Shown: in pieces, positions 15,828 to 24,661 of the stretch
Layout of the letters: each line of letters opens with the position of its first letter
Numbering within the stretch: the first letter of the stretch is position 1
Source of the DNA: an uncultured Opitutia bacterium
GTDB lineage: Bacteria > Verrucomicrobiota > Verrucomicrobiia > Opitutales > Opitutaceae
Length of the DNA stretch: 35,963 bases
Reading direction: 5' to 3'
Assembly: GCA_903881475.1 (NCBI GenBank)
Contig: CAIRTK010000079.1
Location: 1-35,963, forward strand
The notes under the pieces: model-generated
The model's database searches: none
Told to the model about the DNA's origin: nothing
The model's input: only the letters and a program-made list of their open reading frames with translations
Translations under genes and position numbers: made by a program

Positions 15828-16946
15828 GTGCCTCCCGTCCTCCAAGTCACCCCGCTGGCCGCCCGGCGCTTCCTGCGCCGCGCCCTGCTGCTCGACCGGC
15901 CCGTGCCCGATGTCGCCACGGCGCTCGCGCACCACGGCTACATCCAGATCGACCCCATCAATGTCTGCGGGCGCATGCATGACCTGATCCTCCGTCATCG
16001 CGTGGCCGGTTACCGCGAGGGCGATCTCATGCGCCACCTGCACGGGGCCGCCGCTCCGCTCCCGGCCGAGGCGCGCACCGCGTTCGAGCACCATCTGCCC
16101 GGCAGCCAGATCCTCGTCGCCTTTCCCCTCGCGGCCTGGCCCCACCTGCTCACGGCCATGCACGCGCGCACGAAGCGTGCCGGCGCCTGGTCCGGCTGGC
16201 TCACCCCGCGGGAACGCGAGCTCGCCCCGCAACTCCTTGCCGAACTCGCCGCCCGCGGCCCGCTCGGCTCCGAGGATCTCCATGACGGACGCAGTTCCCA
16301 CCGCGGATGGGGTTCCGCGACGCTGGCCAAATCCACGCTGCAAAAGATGTTTTTCCACGGCCGCCTCCTGATCGCGGCGCGCGACAAAAACCGCCGGCTG
16401 TATCATCTGCCCGAACGGGTCCTGCCCGCCGCCGTTCTTGCGCTCCCCGCTCCGTCTGCGGCCGCCACGGCCCGCTGGACCGTCCTCACCCAGCTGCGCC
16501 AGCGGCGCCTGTCCGTCCTGAAGCGCACCCAGCTCCCGCTGGTGGCCGACGCCGTGCAACCCGTCGCCATCCCCGGCGCCCCGTTGCTCTATTGCCTGAA
16601 CGAGGATGTGCCGGCGCTGCTGGCCGCGGCGGAGGAAACGGGCGCGCATCCCGGTGAACCCCTCCTCCTCGCCCCGCTCGACCCGATCATCTACGACCGG
16701 CGCGTAGCCAACGCACTCTGGGACTTCGACTACACGTGGGAGGTCTATACGCCTCCGCACAAACGGGTCCGCGGCTACTACGCGCTGCCCGTCCTTTCCG
16801 GACTGGAACTTGTCGGCCACGTCGATCCCAAGGCGGACCGCGAACGTCGCAAGCTTGTCGTCGTCTCACGCCGCGTCCGCCGCGGCCATCGCGTCGCCGG
16901 CGCCGTGAGTTCGCTCGCCGTCTGGCTCGGCCTGCGTCCCGGCTAG
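15828..16946 (+). CDS. Winged-helix DNA glycosylase-like protein, AlkZ/AlkX (YcaQ, HTH_42) family
   Basis: The 372-residue protein follows the HTH_42 superfamily pattern: an N-terminal winged-helix part (ARRFLRRALLLDRP...VATALAHHGYIQIDPINV), central winged helices (GPLGSEDLHDGRSSHRGWGSATLAKSTLQKMFFHGRLLIAARDKNRRLYHLPERVLP) and the conserved LLLAPLDPIIYDRR near residue 285-300. AlkZ enzymes of Streptomyces and E. coli excise DNA lesions including interstrand crosslinks and use a catalytic Q-x-Q or Q-x-D motif. Here the equivalent is Q40-I-D42, the Q-x-D type of AlkX/YcaQ. It is likely a cytosolic DNA repair enzyme, perhaps acting on bulky or crosslinked alkylation damage. The start is GTG 15828 with GAGG a few bases upstream. 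Confidence 0.85.
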   Translation: MPPVLQVTPLAARRFLRRALLLDRPVPDVATALAHHGYIQIDPINVCGRMHDLILRHRVAGYREGDLMRHLHGAAAPLPAEARTAFEHHLPGSQILVAFPLAAWPHLLTAMHARTKRAGAWSGWLTPRERELAPQLLAELAARGPLGSEDLHDGRSSHRGWGSATLAKSTLQKMFFHGRLLIAARDKNRRLYHLPERVLPAAVLALPAPSAAATARWTVLTQLRQRRLSVLKRTQLPLVADAVQPVAIPGAPLLYCLNEDVPALLAAAEETGAHPGEPLLLAPLDPIIYDRRVANALWDFDYTWEVYTPPHKRVRGYYALPVLSGLELVGHVDPKADRERRKLVVVSRRVRRGHRVAGAVSSLAVWLGLRPG

Positions 16947-16948
16947 CA

Positions 16949-16974
16949 GGCATTGTCATTCTGAGCGAAATGCC
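16949..16974. repeat. Partial copy of the GTCATTCTGAGCG dispersed repeat
   Basis: GTCATTCTGAGCGAA (16955-16969) matches the start of the large palindrome after metH (32946-33034). Here the copy is enclosed by its own 6-bp inverted repeat GGCATT/AATGCC (16949-16954, 16969-16974). It begins 2 bp after the glycosylase stop. Confidence 0.5.
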
Positions 16975-17035
16975 GGCTTGGGAATGGCCTTGGTTGCATG
17001 AACGCAGCTTGAGTGGCCCGCCGGCGCTTGCTTGA

Positions 17036-18682
17036 GTGCGCGCCTTGACTCCCCGTCCCGTACCGCCGCGCACGCTCCCCGGCCTTTTCCTGCCGGCCGC
17101 CTTTGTCTTCGCGGTCGTCGCCTTCGCCTGGTGGCGGTTTTCCGATAACACCGCTGACAACGACTTGTGGGGACACGTGCTGTACGGCCAGCGGGCCCTC
17201 GCCCTCGGCCATGTCGAGAAAGCCGACCCGTTCAGCTGGACCGCCGCCGGCACACCGTGGATCAACCACGAGGTTCTCGCGGAAAGAACCCTGGGCTGGG
17301 TTCACCGCCTCGCCGGCGGGACGGGCCTCTGGCTGCTGTCCATTGGCACCGCCGTCGTCACGCTGCTGCTGGCCTGGTTCGAAGTCCGCCGTGACGCGAA
17401 GGACGCCGGGCTGGGCCTCACGTTCGCCGCGTTGCTCGCCGCCTCCACCAACGGCATCGCGCTCGGTTTCTCCGCCCGACCGCAGCTGGCCACGATGCTC
17501 GCACTGGTGGTGCTGCTTGGCCAGATGCGCCTGCTGTATGCCGGCTGGCGCTGGGCCCTGCTCACGCTGCCGCTGCTGACCCTGCTCTGGATCAACACCC
17601 ATGGCGGCGTGCTGGCCGCACTGCTGCTGCTCGGCCTCGCCGCCTTCGTCACCGGGATACAGCGTCTCGCACCCGGCGCCGTGACCGGCCGCTTCTTTTC
17701 CGCACCACCCCCGAGGGCGTGGCTGCTCTTCTCCACGGCCCTGGCCTTGAGCCTGGCTGCCGCCCTCGCCACGCCCTGGGGCCCGGCGAGCCTGCGCTGG
17801 CTTGTCGACTCGGTCAGCTACACCCGCCCCGAGATCACCGAGTGGCAGCCGACGCCGTTTGATTTTGCCCATGCGCCCTTCTGGTTCGTCGCCCTCCTCA
17901 GCTTGGCCGCCTGGCTGCTGAGCCGGCGCGGGCGCCGCGGCTGGGAAGCCGCCGCGCTCGCGATCCTCCTCGCGATGGCGTGGCGGCACCAACGGCATAG
18001 TTCGCTCTTCTGCCTGGCCAATCTCATCTTCACGCCACCGCACCTGCTCGATCTCCTGCAGCGCCTCCGGTCGCACGCCGCCGGGCTCGTCTCGGCCTTT
18101 CAAGCCGCCGGCACGCGCCGCGCCTCCGCCCTGCTGCTGCTCGCCGCCGGCGGCGCCGCGCTCGCCGCGAGCGTGCGCGCTCCGCGGCAGAATCCCTGGG
18201 CCATCGAGGTGGAACGCGACCAGTTCCCCTGCGCCGCGCTGCATTTCCTCGAGGCAAACCCGGTCGCGGGCAACCTGCTGGTGTTCTTCGACTGGGGCCA
18301 GCAGGCGATGTGGACGCTCCCGCGCAATCCCGTCTCCTTCGACGGCCGGTTCGACACCGTCTACTCGCGCGCCCTCATCGAGGCGCACTGGAAATTCTAT
18401 CGCGGCGAGGCCGTCGATCCGGCCGTGCTCGACCTCCGTCGGGCCGACATTGCCCTGCTGCCGACCAACTGCGGCGGAACGCGCCGGCTCCTCGCGGACG
18501 GATGGACCCTTGTGTACTGGGATCCGCTGGCCTGCGTCATCGTTCGCACCCCTGCGGACAATCCTTCCCTAACCGGCCTGCGTCTGCCCGTCCGCGCGGG
18601 CGCAGAAGCTGTGATAGGCCGCGAGCCCTTCCCCAATCTCCCCTCAGGCTGGGTCGCTCAGGCCACCGCTCACCTCCGCTAA
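17036..18682 (+). CDS. Polytopic membrane protein, GT-C glycosyltransferase-like
   Basis: The 548-residue protein has a short basic N-terminus, one helix (FLPAAFVFAVVAFAWW), then a conserved-looking extracytoplasmic stretch DNDLWGHVLYGQRALALGHVEKADPFSWTAAGTPWINHEVLAE (residues 41-82), then eight or more hydrophobic helices, and a soluble C-terminal domain from about residue 395 (ALHFLEANPVAGNLLVFFDWGQQAMWTLPRNPVSFDGRFDTVY). This layout, with an acidic first loop, fits GT-C-type lipid-linked sugar transferases and the related uncharacterised membrane proteins seen in Verrucomicrobia and Planctomycetes. The activity is inferred and not proven. The start is GTG 17036. It is followed about 130 bp later by a hairpin with a T-run. 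Confidence 0.72.
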   Translation: MRALTPRPVPPRTLPGLFLPAAFVFAVVAFAWWRFSDNTADNDLWGHVLYGQRALALGHVEKADPFSWTAAGTPWINHEVLAERTLGWVHRLAGGTGLWLLSIGTAVVTLLLAWFEVRRDAKDAGLGLTFAALLAASTNGIALGFSARPQLATMLALVVLLGQMRLLYAGWRWALLTLPLLTLLWINTHGGVLAALLLLGLAAFVTGIQRLAPGAVTGRFFSAPPPRAWLLFSTALALSLAAALATPWGPASLRWLVDSVSYTRPEITEWQPTPFDFAHAPFWFVALLSLAAWLLSRRGRRGWEAAALAILLAMAWRHQRHSSLFCLANLIFTPPHLLDLLQRLRSHAAGLVSAFQAAGTRRASALLLLAAGGAALAASVRAPRQNPWAIEVERDQFPCAALHFLEANPVAGNLLVFFDWGQQAMWTLPRNPVSFDGRFDTVYSRALIEAHWKFYRGEAVDPAVLDLRRADIALLPTNCGGTRRLLADGWTLVYWDPLACVIVRTPADNPSLTGLRLPVRAGAEAVIGREPFPNLPSGWVAQATAHLR

Positions 18683-18810
18683 GATTCGCTGATCTCGGCC
18701 GGCTCCCCAACACCCGGTCTGCTCCGTTCCCTCCGTTTCCTCCTGCAAAGACAACGACCGCCCTCGTCGATGATCGGCAGGATGCGTGAATGAGCGTCCA
18801 TTGGCGGACA

Positions 18811-18845
18811 AAAAACTCGTCCTGCAGCTGATTGACGCAGTTTTT
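18811..18845. terminator. Bidirectional intrinsic terminator-like hairpin
   Basis: AAAAACT plus CGTC (18811-18821) pairs with GACG, one bulged C, then AGTTTTT (18834-18845), around a 12-base loop. The A-run on one side and the T-run on the other make it terminator-like in both directions. It ends 41 bp before recQ and would terminate the membrane-protein transcript. Confidence 0.55.
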
Positions 18846-18886
18846 CCGTGCACCCGCGCGAGGGCCGCGCGTAATCATGCACCCTT

Positions 18887-20722
18887 ATGCCCGACGCGCC
18901 CGATCTCGCCCAGCTGCTGAAGCGCACCTTCGGCTACGGCACGTTCCGCCCGCTGCAGCGCGAGATCATCGAGGCCACCCTCGCCGGCCAGGATGTCTTT
19001 GCCCTGCTGCCCACCGGCGGCGGCAAGTCACTCTGCTTCCAGCTCCCCGCGCTGGCCCGCCCCGGCCTCACGGTCGTCGTCTCGCCGCTGATCGCCCTGA
19101 TGAAGGACCAGGTCGATGCGCTGCAGGCCAGCGGCGTCGCGGCGACGTTCCTGAATTCCACCCTCGGCGCCGATGAATCCCGCGCCCGGCTGCGCGGGCT
19201 GCACCGCGGTGAGTACAAGCTGCTCTACGCCGCGCCCGAGCGGCTCATGCTCGAGGGCTGGGTGGAAAACCTCAAGGCGTGGAAGGTCGCCTGCCTCGCG
19301 ATCGACGAGGCCCACTGCGTCTCGGAATGGGGCCACGACTTCCGCCCGGAATACCGCCAGCTTTCCAAGCTCCGCGCCGCCCTGCCCGCGGTGCCCGTCA
19401 TGGCGCTCACCGCCACGGCCACCGGCCGCGTCCGCACCGACATCATCACGCACCTCCAGCTGCGCGAGCCGGCCACCTTCGTCGCAAGCTTCAACCGCCC
19501 CAACCTTACCTACCGGGTCATCCCCAAGGACGGGCCGCTGAAGCAGATCATCGACTTCGTCCGCCCGCGCGAACACGAGAGCGGCATCATCTACTGCGCC
19601 AGCCGCGCCACCACCGAGCGCGTCGCCGAGGCGCTTGCCGGCCGCGGCTTCCTCGCCCGGCCCTATCATGCCGGCCTCACCGGCGACGAGCGCGCCGGCA
19701 ACCAGGAGAACTTCCTCCGCGACGACACCCGCATCATCTGCGCGACCATCGCCTTTGGCATGGGCATCAACAAGCCGAACGTCCGCTGGATCATCCACCA
19801 CGACCTGCCGAAGAACGTCGAGGGCTACTACCAGGAAACCGGCCGCGCCGGGCGCGACGGCCTCCCGGGCGACTGCCTGCTGCTCTTCAGCGCCGGCGAC
19901 ATCGCGAAACAGACCCACTTCCTCGACGAGATCACCAACGAGCAGGAGCAGCAGGTCGCCCGCGCCCAGCTTCGCCAGATCGTGCACTACGCCGAGAGCG
20001 CCGGCTGCCGCCGGGCCGAGCTGCTCGACTACTTCGGCGAAAACTTCCCGCTCGATAACTGCGGCGCCTGCGACAACTGCCTCGAGCCGCGCGACACCTA
20101 TGACGGGACCATCGTCGCCCAGAAATTCCTCTCCTGCGTCTATCGCATCGCCCAGAACAGCCGCTTCGGCGTGGGGATGAACCACATCATCGAGGTGCTC
20201 ACCGGCGCCGACACCGACAAGGTCCGCCGCTGGGGCCATGACCGGCTCACCACCTACGGCATTGGCGCGGAGTTCTCCCGTCCGCAATGGGCCGCGGTCG
20301 GCCGCGAGCTCATGCGCCTCGGCTACCTCGCCGTCGCCGAGGGCGAGTACGCCACGCTGGAGCTGACTCCCGAGGGCCTGGCCGTGCTCAAGGCCCGCAC
20401 CCCCATCACGCTCACCAAGCCGATGAACCTGCCCAAGGCGAAGCGCGCCACCCGCCGCGAGGGCGACATCGAGTGCGACGAGATCCTCTTTGAGCGACTG
20501 CGCACGCTCCGCCGGAAACTGGCCGACGAGCGCAAGGTCCCCGCCTATATCGTCTTTGGCGACACCACACTGCGCGCCATGGCCCGCTACTACCCGAACA
20601 CACCCGACGCGATGGAAGGCATCCCGGGCATGGGCGAGAAAAAGCGCGCCGAGTTCGCCGAGGTCTTCGCCGCCGAGATCGCCGCCTATTTGGCGACCAA
20701 CTCCCGCCCGGCCTTCAAGTAG
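18887..20722 (+). CDS. recQ: ATP-dependent DNA helicase RecQ
   Basis: The 611-residue protein matches RecQ over its full length (E. coli enzyme 609). It has the Q-motif region FRPLQREII, Walker A TGGGKS (43-48), the DEAH box D140-EAH143 with aromatic-rich loop CVSEWGHDFRPEY, helicase motifs TATATGRV (176-183) and QETGRAGRDG (316-325), the RQC zinc site C374, C392, C395, C398, a winged-helix domain and a C-terminal HRDC domain (residues about 525-605, LRRKLADERKVPAYIVFGDTTLRAMARYYP). It unwinds DNA 3' to 5' in recombination and fork repair. The ATG at 18887 places the Q-motif at the normal distance. No ribosome binding site is obvious. It is monocistronic between a terminator-like hairpin and a repeat cluster. 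Confidence 0.98.
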   Translation: MPDAPDLAQLLKRTFGYGTFRPLQREIIEATLAGQDVFALLPTGGGKSLCFQLPALARPGLTVVVSPLIALMKDQVDALQASGVAATFLNSTLGADESRARLRGLHRGEYKLLYAAPERLMLEGWVENLKAWKVACLAIDEAHCVSEWGHDFRPEYRQLSKLRAALPAVPVMALTATATGRVRTDIITHLQLREPATFVASFNRPNLTYRVIPKDGPLKQIIDFVRPREHESGIIYCASRATTERVAEALAGRGFLARPYHAGLTGDERAGNQENFLRDDTRIICATIAFGMGINKPNVRWIIHHDLPKNVEGYYQETGRAGRDGLPGDCLLLFSAGDIAKQTHFLDEITNEQEQQVARAQLRQIVHYAESAGCRRAELLDYFGENFPLDNCGACDNCLEPRDTYDGTIVAQKFLSCVYRIAQNSRFGVGMNHIIEVLTGADTDKVRRWGHDRLTTYGIGAEFSRPQWAAVGRELMRLGYLAVAEGEYATLELTPEGLAVLKARTPITLTKPMNLPKAKRATRREGDIECDEILFERLRTLRRKLADERKVPAYIVFGDTTLRAMARYYPNTPDAMEGIPGMGEKKRAEFAEVFAAEIAAYLATNSRPAFK

Positions 20723-20756
20723 CAGCCGAGATAACGAGGCTGAGGAGCGTTATTCC

Positions 20757-20886
20757 CGCAAGGACGCGAAGAGCAAGAAGCCAGACTTAATGTGGAACTC
20801 AGGAAATCTGGAACAGAGCCCGAACAAGCTCATTGATCTGCAACCAGAACCCACGGATCGATTCCAGAGTTCCTGAGTTCCAGATT
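20757..20886. repeat. 8-bp-period repeat cluster with long inverted repeat
   Basis: The gap after recQ consists largely of degenerate octamers: CGCAAGGA/CGCGAAGA (20757-20772), GAACTCAG/GAAATCTG/GAACAGAG (from 20795) and TTCCAGAG/TTCCTGAG/TTCCAGAT (20862-20885). The outer blocks are complementary: GGAACTCAGGAA (20794-20805) is the exact inverse of 20870-20881, so the RNA can form a long hairpin ending at the convergent GH127 gene. It may act as a transcription end for both genes. Confidence 0.65.
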
Positions 20887-20893
20887 AATCTCC

Positions 20894-22861
20894 TCACTCC
20901 CCCCGCTTGAACCAGACCGCCATCGGCGTGAGGCCGCGGTTGTTCCAGGCATAGTACGGAATCGCCGTGAAGGACCCAGCCTCTCCCCCGGTCACCTCCA
21001 GCGTCGTGACTCCGCCGAGCAAGCCGGCCTGCATCACTGGCGAGATTTTCGCCCCGGTCGGCAGCGCCAGTTCACCCGGCGCCACGGTGCTGTCCGTGCC
21101 TTCCACGCAGTACACCACCGGCCCGCGTTCGAGCGCCACGCAGCCTGCGATTGCCGCGATCTGCGGGCTGCCGTGCACGGTCCGGACCGGCATCGGCAGG
21201 TCGAGCTCGACCACGTCGCCGGGCCTCCACTCCCGCGTGATCACCGCGTAGCCCTGTTCCAGTTTCACTTTTAACTCCTCACCACCGGCCCGCAGCGTCC
21301 AGGCGGCCGGCGCCGGATCGGCATAACGGTACAGGTCCGACGGAACCGGCCGGCCTTGCGCCCAGCCGGGGATGCGGAGCCGCAGCATGAACGTCGCCGG
21401 TCCATCCGGCGCCACGGTCAGCCGCACCCGTCCCTGCCAGGGATAATCCGTCTCCTGCCTCAGCTTCACCCGCATGCCGGCCACCGTCGCCTCGCCTTCG
21501 CTCTGGGCGTAGAAATTCACATGGAGCGAGTCAGCCCGCACGGCATAAAAATAGCCGGTGATCGCGGCCGTGGTGCGCATCAGGTTGGGCGGACAGCACG
21601 CGCAGCCAAACCACGGCGCGCGGCCGGCGAACCCGTGGTTGTTTTTCGCCACGCCATCGTAAACCAGGGGATTGGGATAGAAAAACCGGTCGCCCGTGAG
21701 CGAGGCCCCGCTGATGAAGCCGTTGTAGCAGGTCCGCTCCAGCACGTCCATGTACTGCGACTCACCCGTGAAGAGGAACATGCGGTGGTTCCACATCATG
21801 AACGCGATCGCCGCGCAGGTCTCGTTGTAGCCGTCGTTCGGCAGCTCGTAGTCCGCGCCGTACGCCTCGCCGTGGCCCACCGCACCCACCCCGCCAGTGA
21901 GATAGAGTTTTTTGCCCGCGGCGTTGTCCCAGATTTTCGTGATGGCGCTGACATAGCGCGCATCGCCGGTCAGCGCTGCGACATCCGCCATGCCGGCATA
22001 CAGGTAGTTCGCGCGCACGGCGTGCCCGACCGCCTCGGTCTGGTCGATGACCCGCTGGTGCTGCTGGCTGTAAACCTTCCCGTCCGGTCCGCGGGCCTCG
22101 AGGAAGATCTGCGCCAGCTCCAGCCAGCGTGCATCGCCCGTCACCCGGTAAAGCTTCGCCAGCCCCATCTCGATCACCTGGTGCCCCGGCGCGATCCGCA
22201 ACCCGCGGTCGCCGAAGTCCCGCCACAGCAGCTCCGCGCTCTTCAGGCAGATCTCGAGCAGCGTGCGTTTGCCCGTCGCTTGGTGGTGCGCGACGCCCGC
22301 CTCGTACAAGTGGCCGAGATTGTAGATCTCGTGGCTGAGGATCGGGTCCAGCAGCCAGCGCTGCGGATCGATCCATTCGTGCGCCGGGGAGTCCGGATGC
22401 ATCGTCCGGAACGTGTACAGGTAGCCGTCCGGCTCCTGCGCCGCGGCGATGCGCGCGATCCACCCATCGAGTTTCGCATCCAGCGCGGCATCCGGCCTCA
22501 TGCTCAGCGCATACGCGGCGCCCTCGATCACCTTGTACAGATCCGAGTCGTCAAAGGGATAGATCGTCACCGGCTGGTTCTGAAAGCCGGCCTCCCCCGC
22601 CGCCCGCCGCCGCATCGTCTCGGCCGCGAGGTCGAAATTGCGCAGCCGCCCGGTCTCCTCGCACTGGCGCAGGGCGAACGGCACCGTCACGGTCCGGTTG
22701 ATTTCCTGCTTCGCCTGCCAGAATCCTCCGGTCACCCGGACCGCGGTGAAGGGCACGGGCTGCACGGGATAATCCCGTCCCGGCGCGGACGGGTTCAACG
22801 GGGACGGCGATGCTGAGGGGGTGGCGGCACGGTTGGTCATGGGGCGGGTAAGCCCGGCCAT
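20894..22861 (-). CDS. Glycoside hydrolase family 127 (beta-L-arabinofuranosidase-like)
   Basis: The 655-residue protein has the DUF1680/GH127 pattern: an N-terminal FTAVRVTGGFWQAKQEINR strand region, an (alpha/alpha)6 barrel with QEPDGYLYT and LYLTGGVGAVGHGEAYGADYELPND, and C-terminal beta domains. The catalytic zinc site of the Bifidobacterium enzyme HypBA1 (Glu338, Cys340, Cys417, Cys418) is preserved here as E347, C349, C422 and C423 in NETCAA and CACCPPNL, with C422 expected to be the nucleophile. Such enzymes release L-arabinofuranose from plant-derived glycans or glycoproteins. No signal peptide is seen, so it works on imported oligosaccharides. An alternative ATG at 22840 would remove seven residues; neither start has a clear ribosome binding site. 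It is not clustered with other arabinan genes. Confidence 0.93.
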   Translation of the reverse strand: MAGLTRPMTNRAATPSASPSPLNPSAPGRDYPVQPVPFTAVRVTGGFWQAKQEINRTVTVPFALRQCEETGRLRNFDLAAETMRRRAAGEAGFQNQPVTIYPFDDSDLYKVIEGAAYALSMRPDAALDAKLDGWIARIAAAQEPDGYLYTFRTMHPDSPAHEWIDPQRWLLDPILSHEIYNLGHLYEAGVAHHQATGKRTLLEICLKSAELLWRDFGDRGLRIAPGHQVIEMGLAKLYRVTGDARWLELAQIFLEARGPDGKVYSQQHQRVIDQTEAVGHAVRANYLYAGMADVAALTGDARYVSAITKIWDNAAGKKLYLTGGVGAVGHGEAYGADYELPNDGYNETCAAIAFMMWNHRMFLFTGESQYMDVLERTCYNGFISGASLTGDRFFYPNPLVYDGVAKNNHGFAGRAPWFGCACCPPNLMRTTAAITGYFYAVRADSLHVNFYAQSEGEATVAGMRVKLRQETDYPWQGRVRLTVAPDGPATFMLRLRIPGWAQGRPVPSDLYRYADPAPAAWTLRAGGEELKVKLEQGYAVITREWRPGDVVELDLPMPVRTVHGSPQIAAIAGCVALERGPVVYCVEGTDSTVAPGELALPTGAKISPVMQAGLLGGVTTLEVTGGEAGSFTAIPYYAWNNRGLTPMAVWFKRGE

Positions 22862-22909
22862 GTTTGCCCCCGGCCCGGTCAGGTCGAACCGATTCTACAG
22901 GGAGTCACC

Positions 22910-22999
22910 GTGGGCGGGCACGTCCCGTGCCCGCATCAATTGGCGCATTCCACTGTCAGGCCCGCTCCAGAAAAGCGGGCACAGGACGGGCCCGCCCAC
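22910..22999. repeat. 90-bp palindromic element
   Basis: GTGGGCGGGC (22910-22919) is the exact inverse of 22990-22999. Inside, GCGGGCAC-GTCCC-GTGCCCGC (about 22914-22934) forms its own hairpin. It lies between the start of the GH127 gene and the stop of ilvA, both on the minus strand, so it can terminate the ilvA transcript. It shares GTGGGCGGGCAC with 14551-14562. Confidence 0.65.
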
Positions 23000-23001
23000 C
23001 T

Positions 23002-24510
23002 CTAGCGCAGGAAGAGCTTGTACGCCGCGCTCCCCGTTTCCTCGGAATACCGGTAGCCGAGGGTTTTCAGGAAACGGCGGAAGGTCTTCATCTCCGCAGG
23101 CGGCACCTGCAGGCCGATGAAGATCCGGCCGTAGTCGGCCCCGAGGTTGCGGTAGTGGAACAGGCTGATGTTCCAGCTGCGGGACATCGAGTTCAGGAAG
23201 TTCATGAGCGCACCCGATCGCTCCGGGAACTCGAAGTGGAACACGAGTTCGTTCTGCGCCAGCGCCGAGCGGCCGCCGACCATGTGCCGGATGTGCGACT
23301 TCGCCATGTCATCGCCCGTCAGGTCCAGCGTCCGGAAGCCGTGCCGGTTGAAATGCGCCGCAATCCGGCGGCTCTCGGCCCGCCCCGCCATCTGGACACC
23401 GACGAAGATGTGCGCCGATTTCGCGTCCGCGATCCGGTAGTTGAACTCGGTCACGTTCCGGTTGCCCACCAGCGCGCAGAATTTCCGCAGGCTGCCCGGG
23501 CCTTCCGGAATCGTCACCGCGAACAGGCCCTCGCGGTGCTCGCCCACTTCCGCGCGTTCGGCGATGAACCGCAGCCGGTCAAAGTTCAGGTTGGCCCCGC
23601 AGGCCACCGCGACGAGTGTCGCACCCCTGAGCCGGTGCCGCTCCACGTACGCCTTGGCCCCTGCCACCGCCAGCGCCCCCGCCGGCTCCAGCACCGCCCG
23701 CGTGTCCTCAAACACATCCTTGATCGCCGCGCAGATGTCGTCGGTGTCCACCCGGATCACCTCGTCCAGGTAGCGCCGGCACAACCGGAAGGTCTCCTTC
23801 CCCACCTGCTTGACCGCCACGCCGTCGGCAAACAGCCCGACGCGGTCCAGCTTCACCCGGCGGCCGGCCTTGAGCGACTGGTACATCGCATCCGAGTCAA
23901 ACGGCTCCACGCCGATGACCCGGATCCGCGGGTTCACGTTCTTGACGTACGCCGCGATGCCCGACGCCAGCCCGCCACCGCCGATGGCGACAAAGATCGC
24001 GTGCAGCGGCCCCTGCTGCTGCTGCAGGATCTCCATGGCGATCGTGCCCTGCCCGGCGATCACATCCGGGTCGTCGAAGGGGTGCACAAAGGTCAGCTGC
24101 TTCTGTTTTTCGAGTTCGCGGGCATGCGTGTAGGCCTCGTCAAACGTGTCGCCGAACAGCACCACTTCGCCGCCGCGGGCCTTGACCGCCAGGATCTTCA
24201 CCTGCGGCGTGGTCACGGGCATCACGATGATGGCGCGGCCGCCCAGCCGCTTGGCCGCGAGGGCGACACCCTGCGCGTGGTTGCCGGCCGACGCGCAGAT
24301 CACCCCGCGCTTCAGCACCTCGGGCGCCAGGTGCGCCATCTTGTTGTACGCGCCGCGCAGCTTGAACGAGAAGACGCTCTGCATGTCCTCGCGCTTCAGC
24401 AGGAGGGTGTTGTTCAGCCGCGCCGACAGGTTCGCCGCCTTGTCCAGCGGGGTTTCCCGCGCCACGTCATAGACGCGGGCGGTGAGTATTTTCTGAAGGT
24501 AGTCGGTCAT
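23002..24510 (-). CDS. ilvA: Threonine ammonia-lyase, biosynthetic
   Basis: The 502-residue enzyme converts L-threonine to 2-oxobutanoate and ammonia, the first committed step of isoleucine synthesis. The PLP lysine is K50 in SVFSFKLRGAYNK, the substrate loop is SAGNHAQG (74-81) and the phosphate-binding glycine loop GGGG (177-180). Residues about 325-500 hold two ACT-like regulatory modules (EHREGLFAVTIPEGPGSL and NELVFHFEFPERSGALMNFL), so feedback inhibition by isoleucine and relief by valine are expected as in the E. coli enzyme (514 residues). I chose ATG 24510 (MTDYLQKILTARVYD) because the in-frame extension to 24594 has no family similarity. No leader peptide or riboswitch is seen upstream. 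Confidence 0.97.
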   Translation of the reverse strand: MTDYLQKILTARVYDVARETPLDKAANLSARLNNTLLLKREDMQSVFSFKLRGAYNKMAHLAPEVLKRGVICASAGNHAQGVALAAKRLGGRAIIVMPVTTPQVKILAVKARGGEVVLFGDTFDEAYTHARELEKQKQLTFVHPFDDPDVIAGQGTIAMEILQQQQGPLHAIFVAIGGGGLASGIAAYVKNVNPRIRVIGVEPFDSDAMYQSLKAGRRVKLDRVGLFADGVAVKQVGKETFRLCRRYLDEVIRVDTDDICAAIKDVFEDTRAVLEPAGALAVAGAKAYVERHRLRGATLVAVACGANLNFDRLRFIAERAEVGEHREGLFAVTIPEGPGSLRKFCALVGNRNVTEFNYRIADAKSAHIFVGVQMAGRAESRRIAAHFNRHGFRTLDLTGDDMAKSHIRHMVGGRSALAQNELVFHFEFPERSGALMNFLNSMSRSWNISLFHYRNLGADYGRIFIGLQVPPAEMKTFRRFLKTLGYRYSEETGSAAYKLFLR

Positions 24511-24527
24511 AAGGCCCCGCAGGGCTA

Positions 24528-24541
24528 CCCCTCCGGAGGGG
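24528..24541. repeat. 14-bp perfect palindrome upstream of ilvA
   Basis: CCCCTCCGGAGGGG reads the same on both strands, 18 bp upstream of the ilvA start codon. It could be an operator or a leader hairpin. GTCATTCTGA at 24628-24637 nearby is a fragment of the repeat family at 32946. Confidence 0.4.
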
Positions 24542-24661
24542 GTGGGTGTGGCAACAAACCCGCGCCATGTCCACGCGGATTTTCCATATGACAAATGGCA
24601 GCTCAGTCAGCCCGGCGGTTCCGGATTGTCATTCTGATGAGACGGGACTTCCTCCGGGAGC

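Noticed and set aside
13676-18388. Long minus-strand frames opposite the permease, glycosylase and membrane-protein genes
   Set aside because: They are Glu/Asp/Arg/Gly-rich mirror images of GC-rich coding DNA, with no recognisable domains; the plus-strand genes have clear families.
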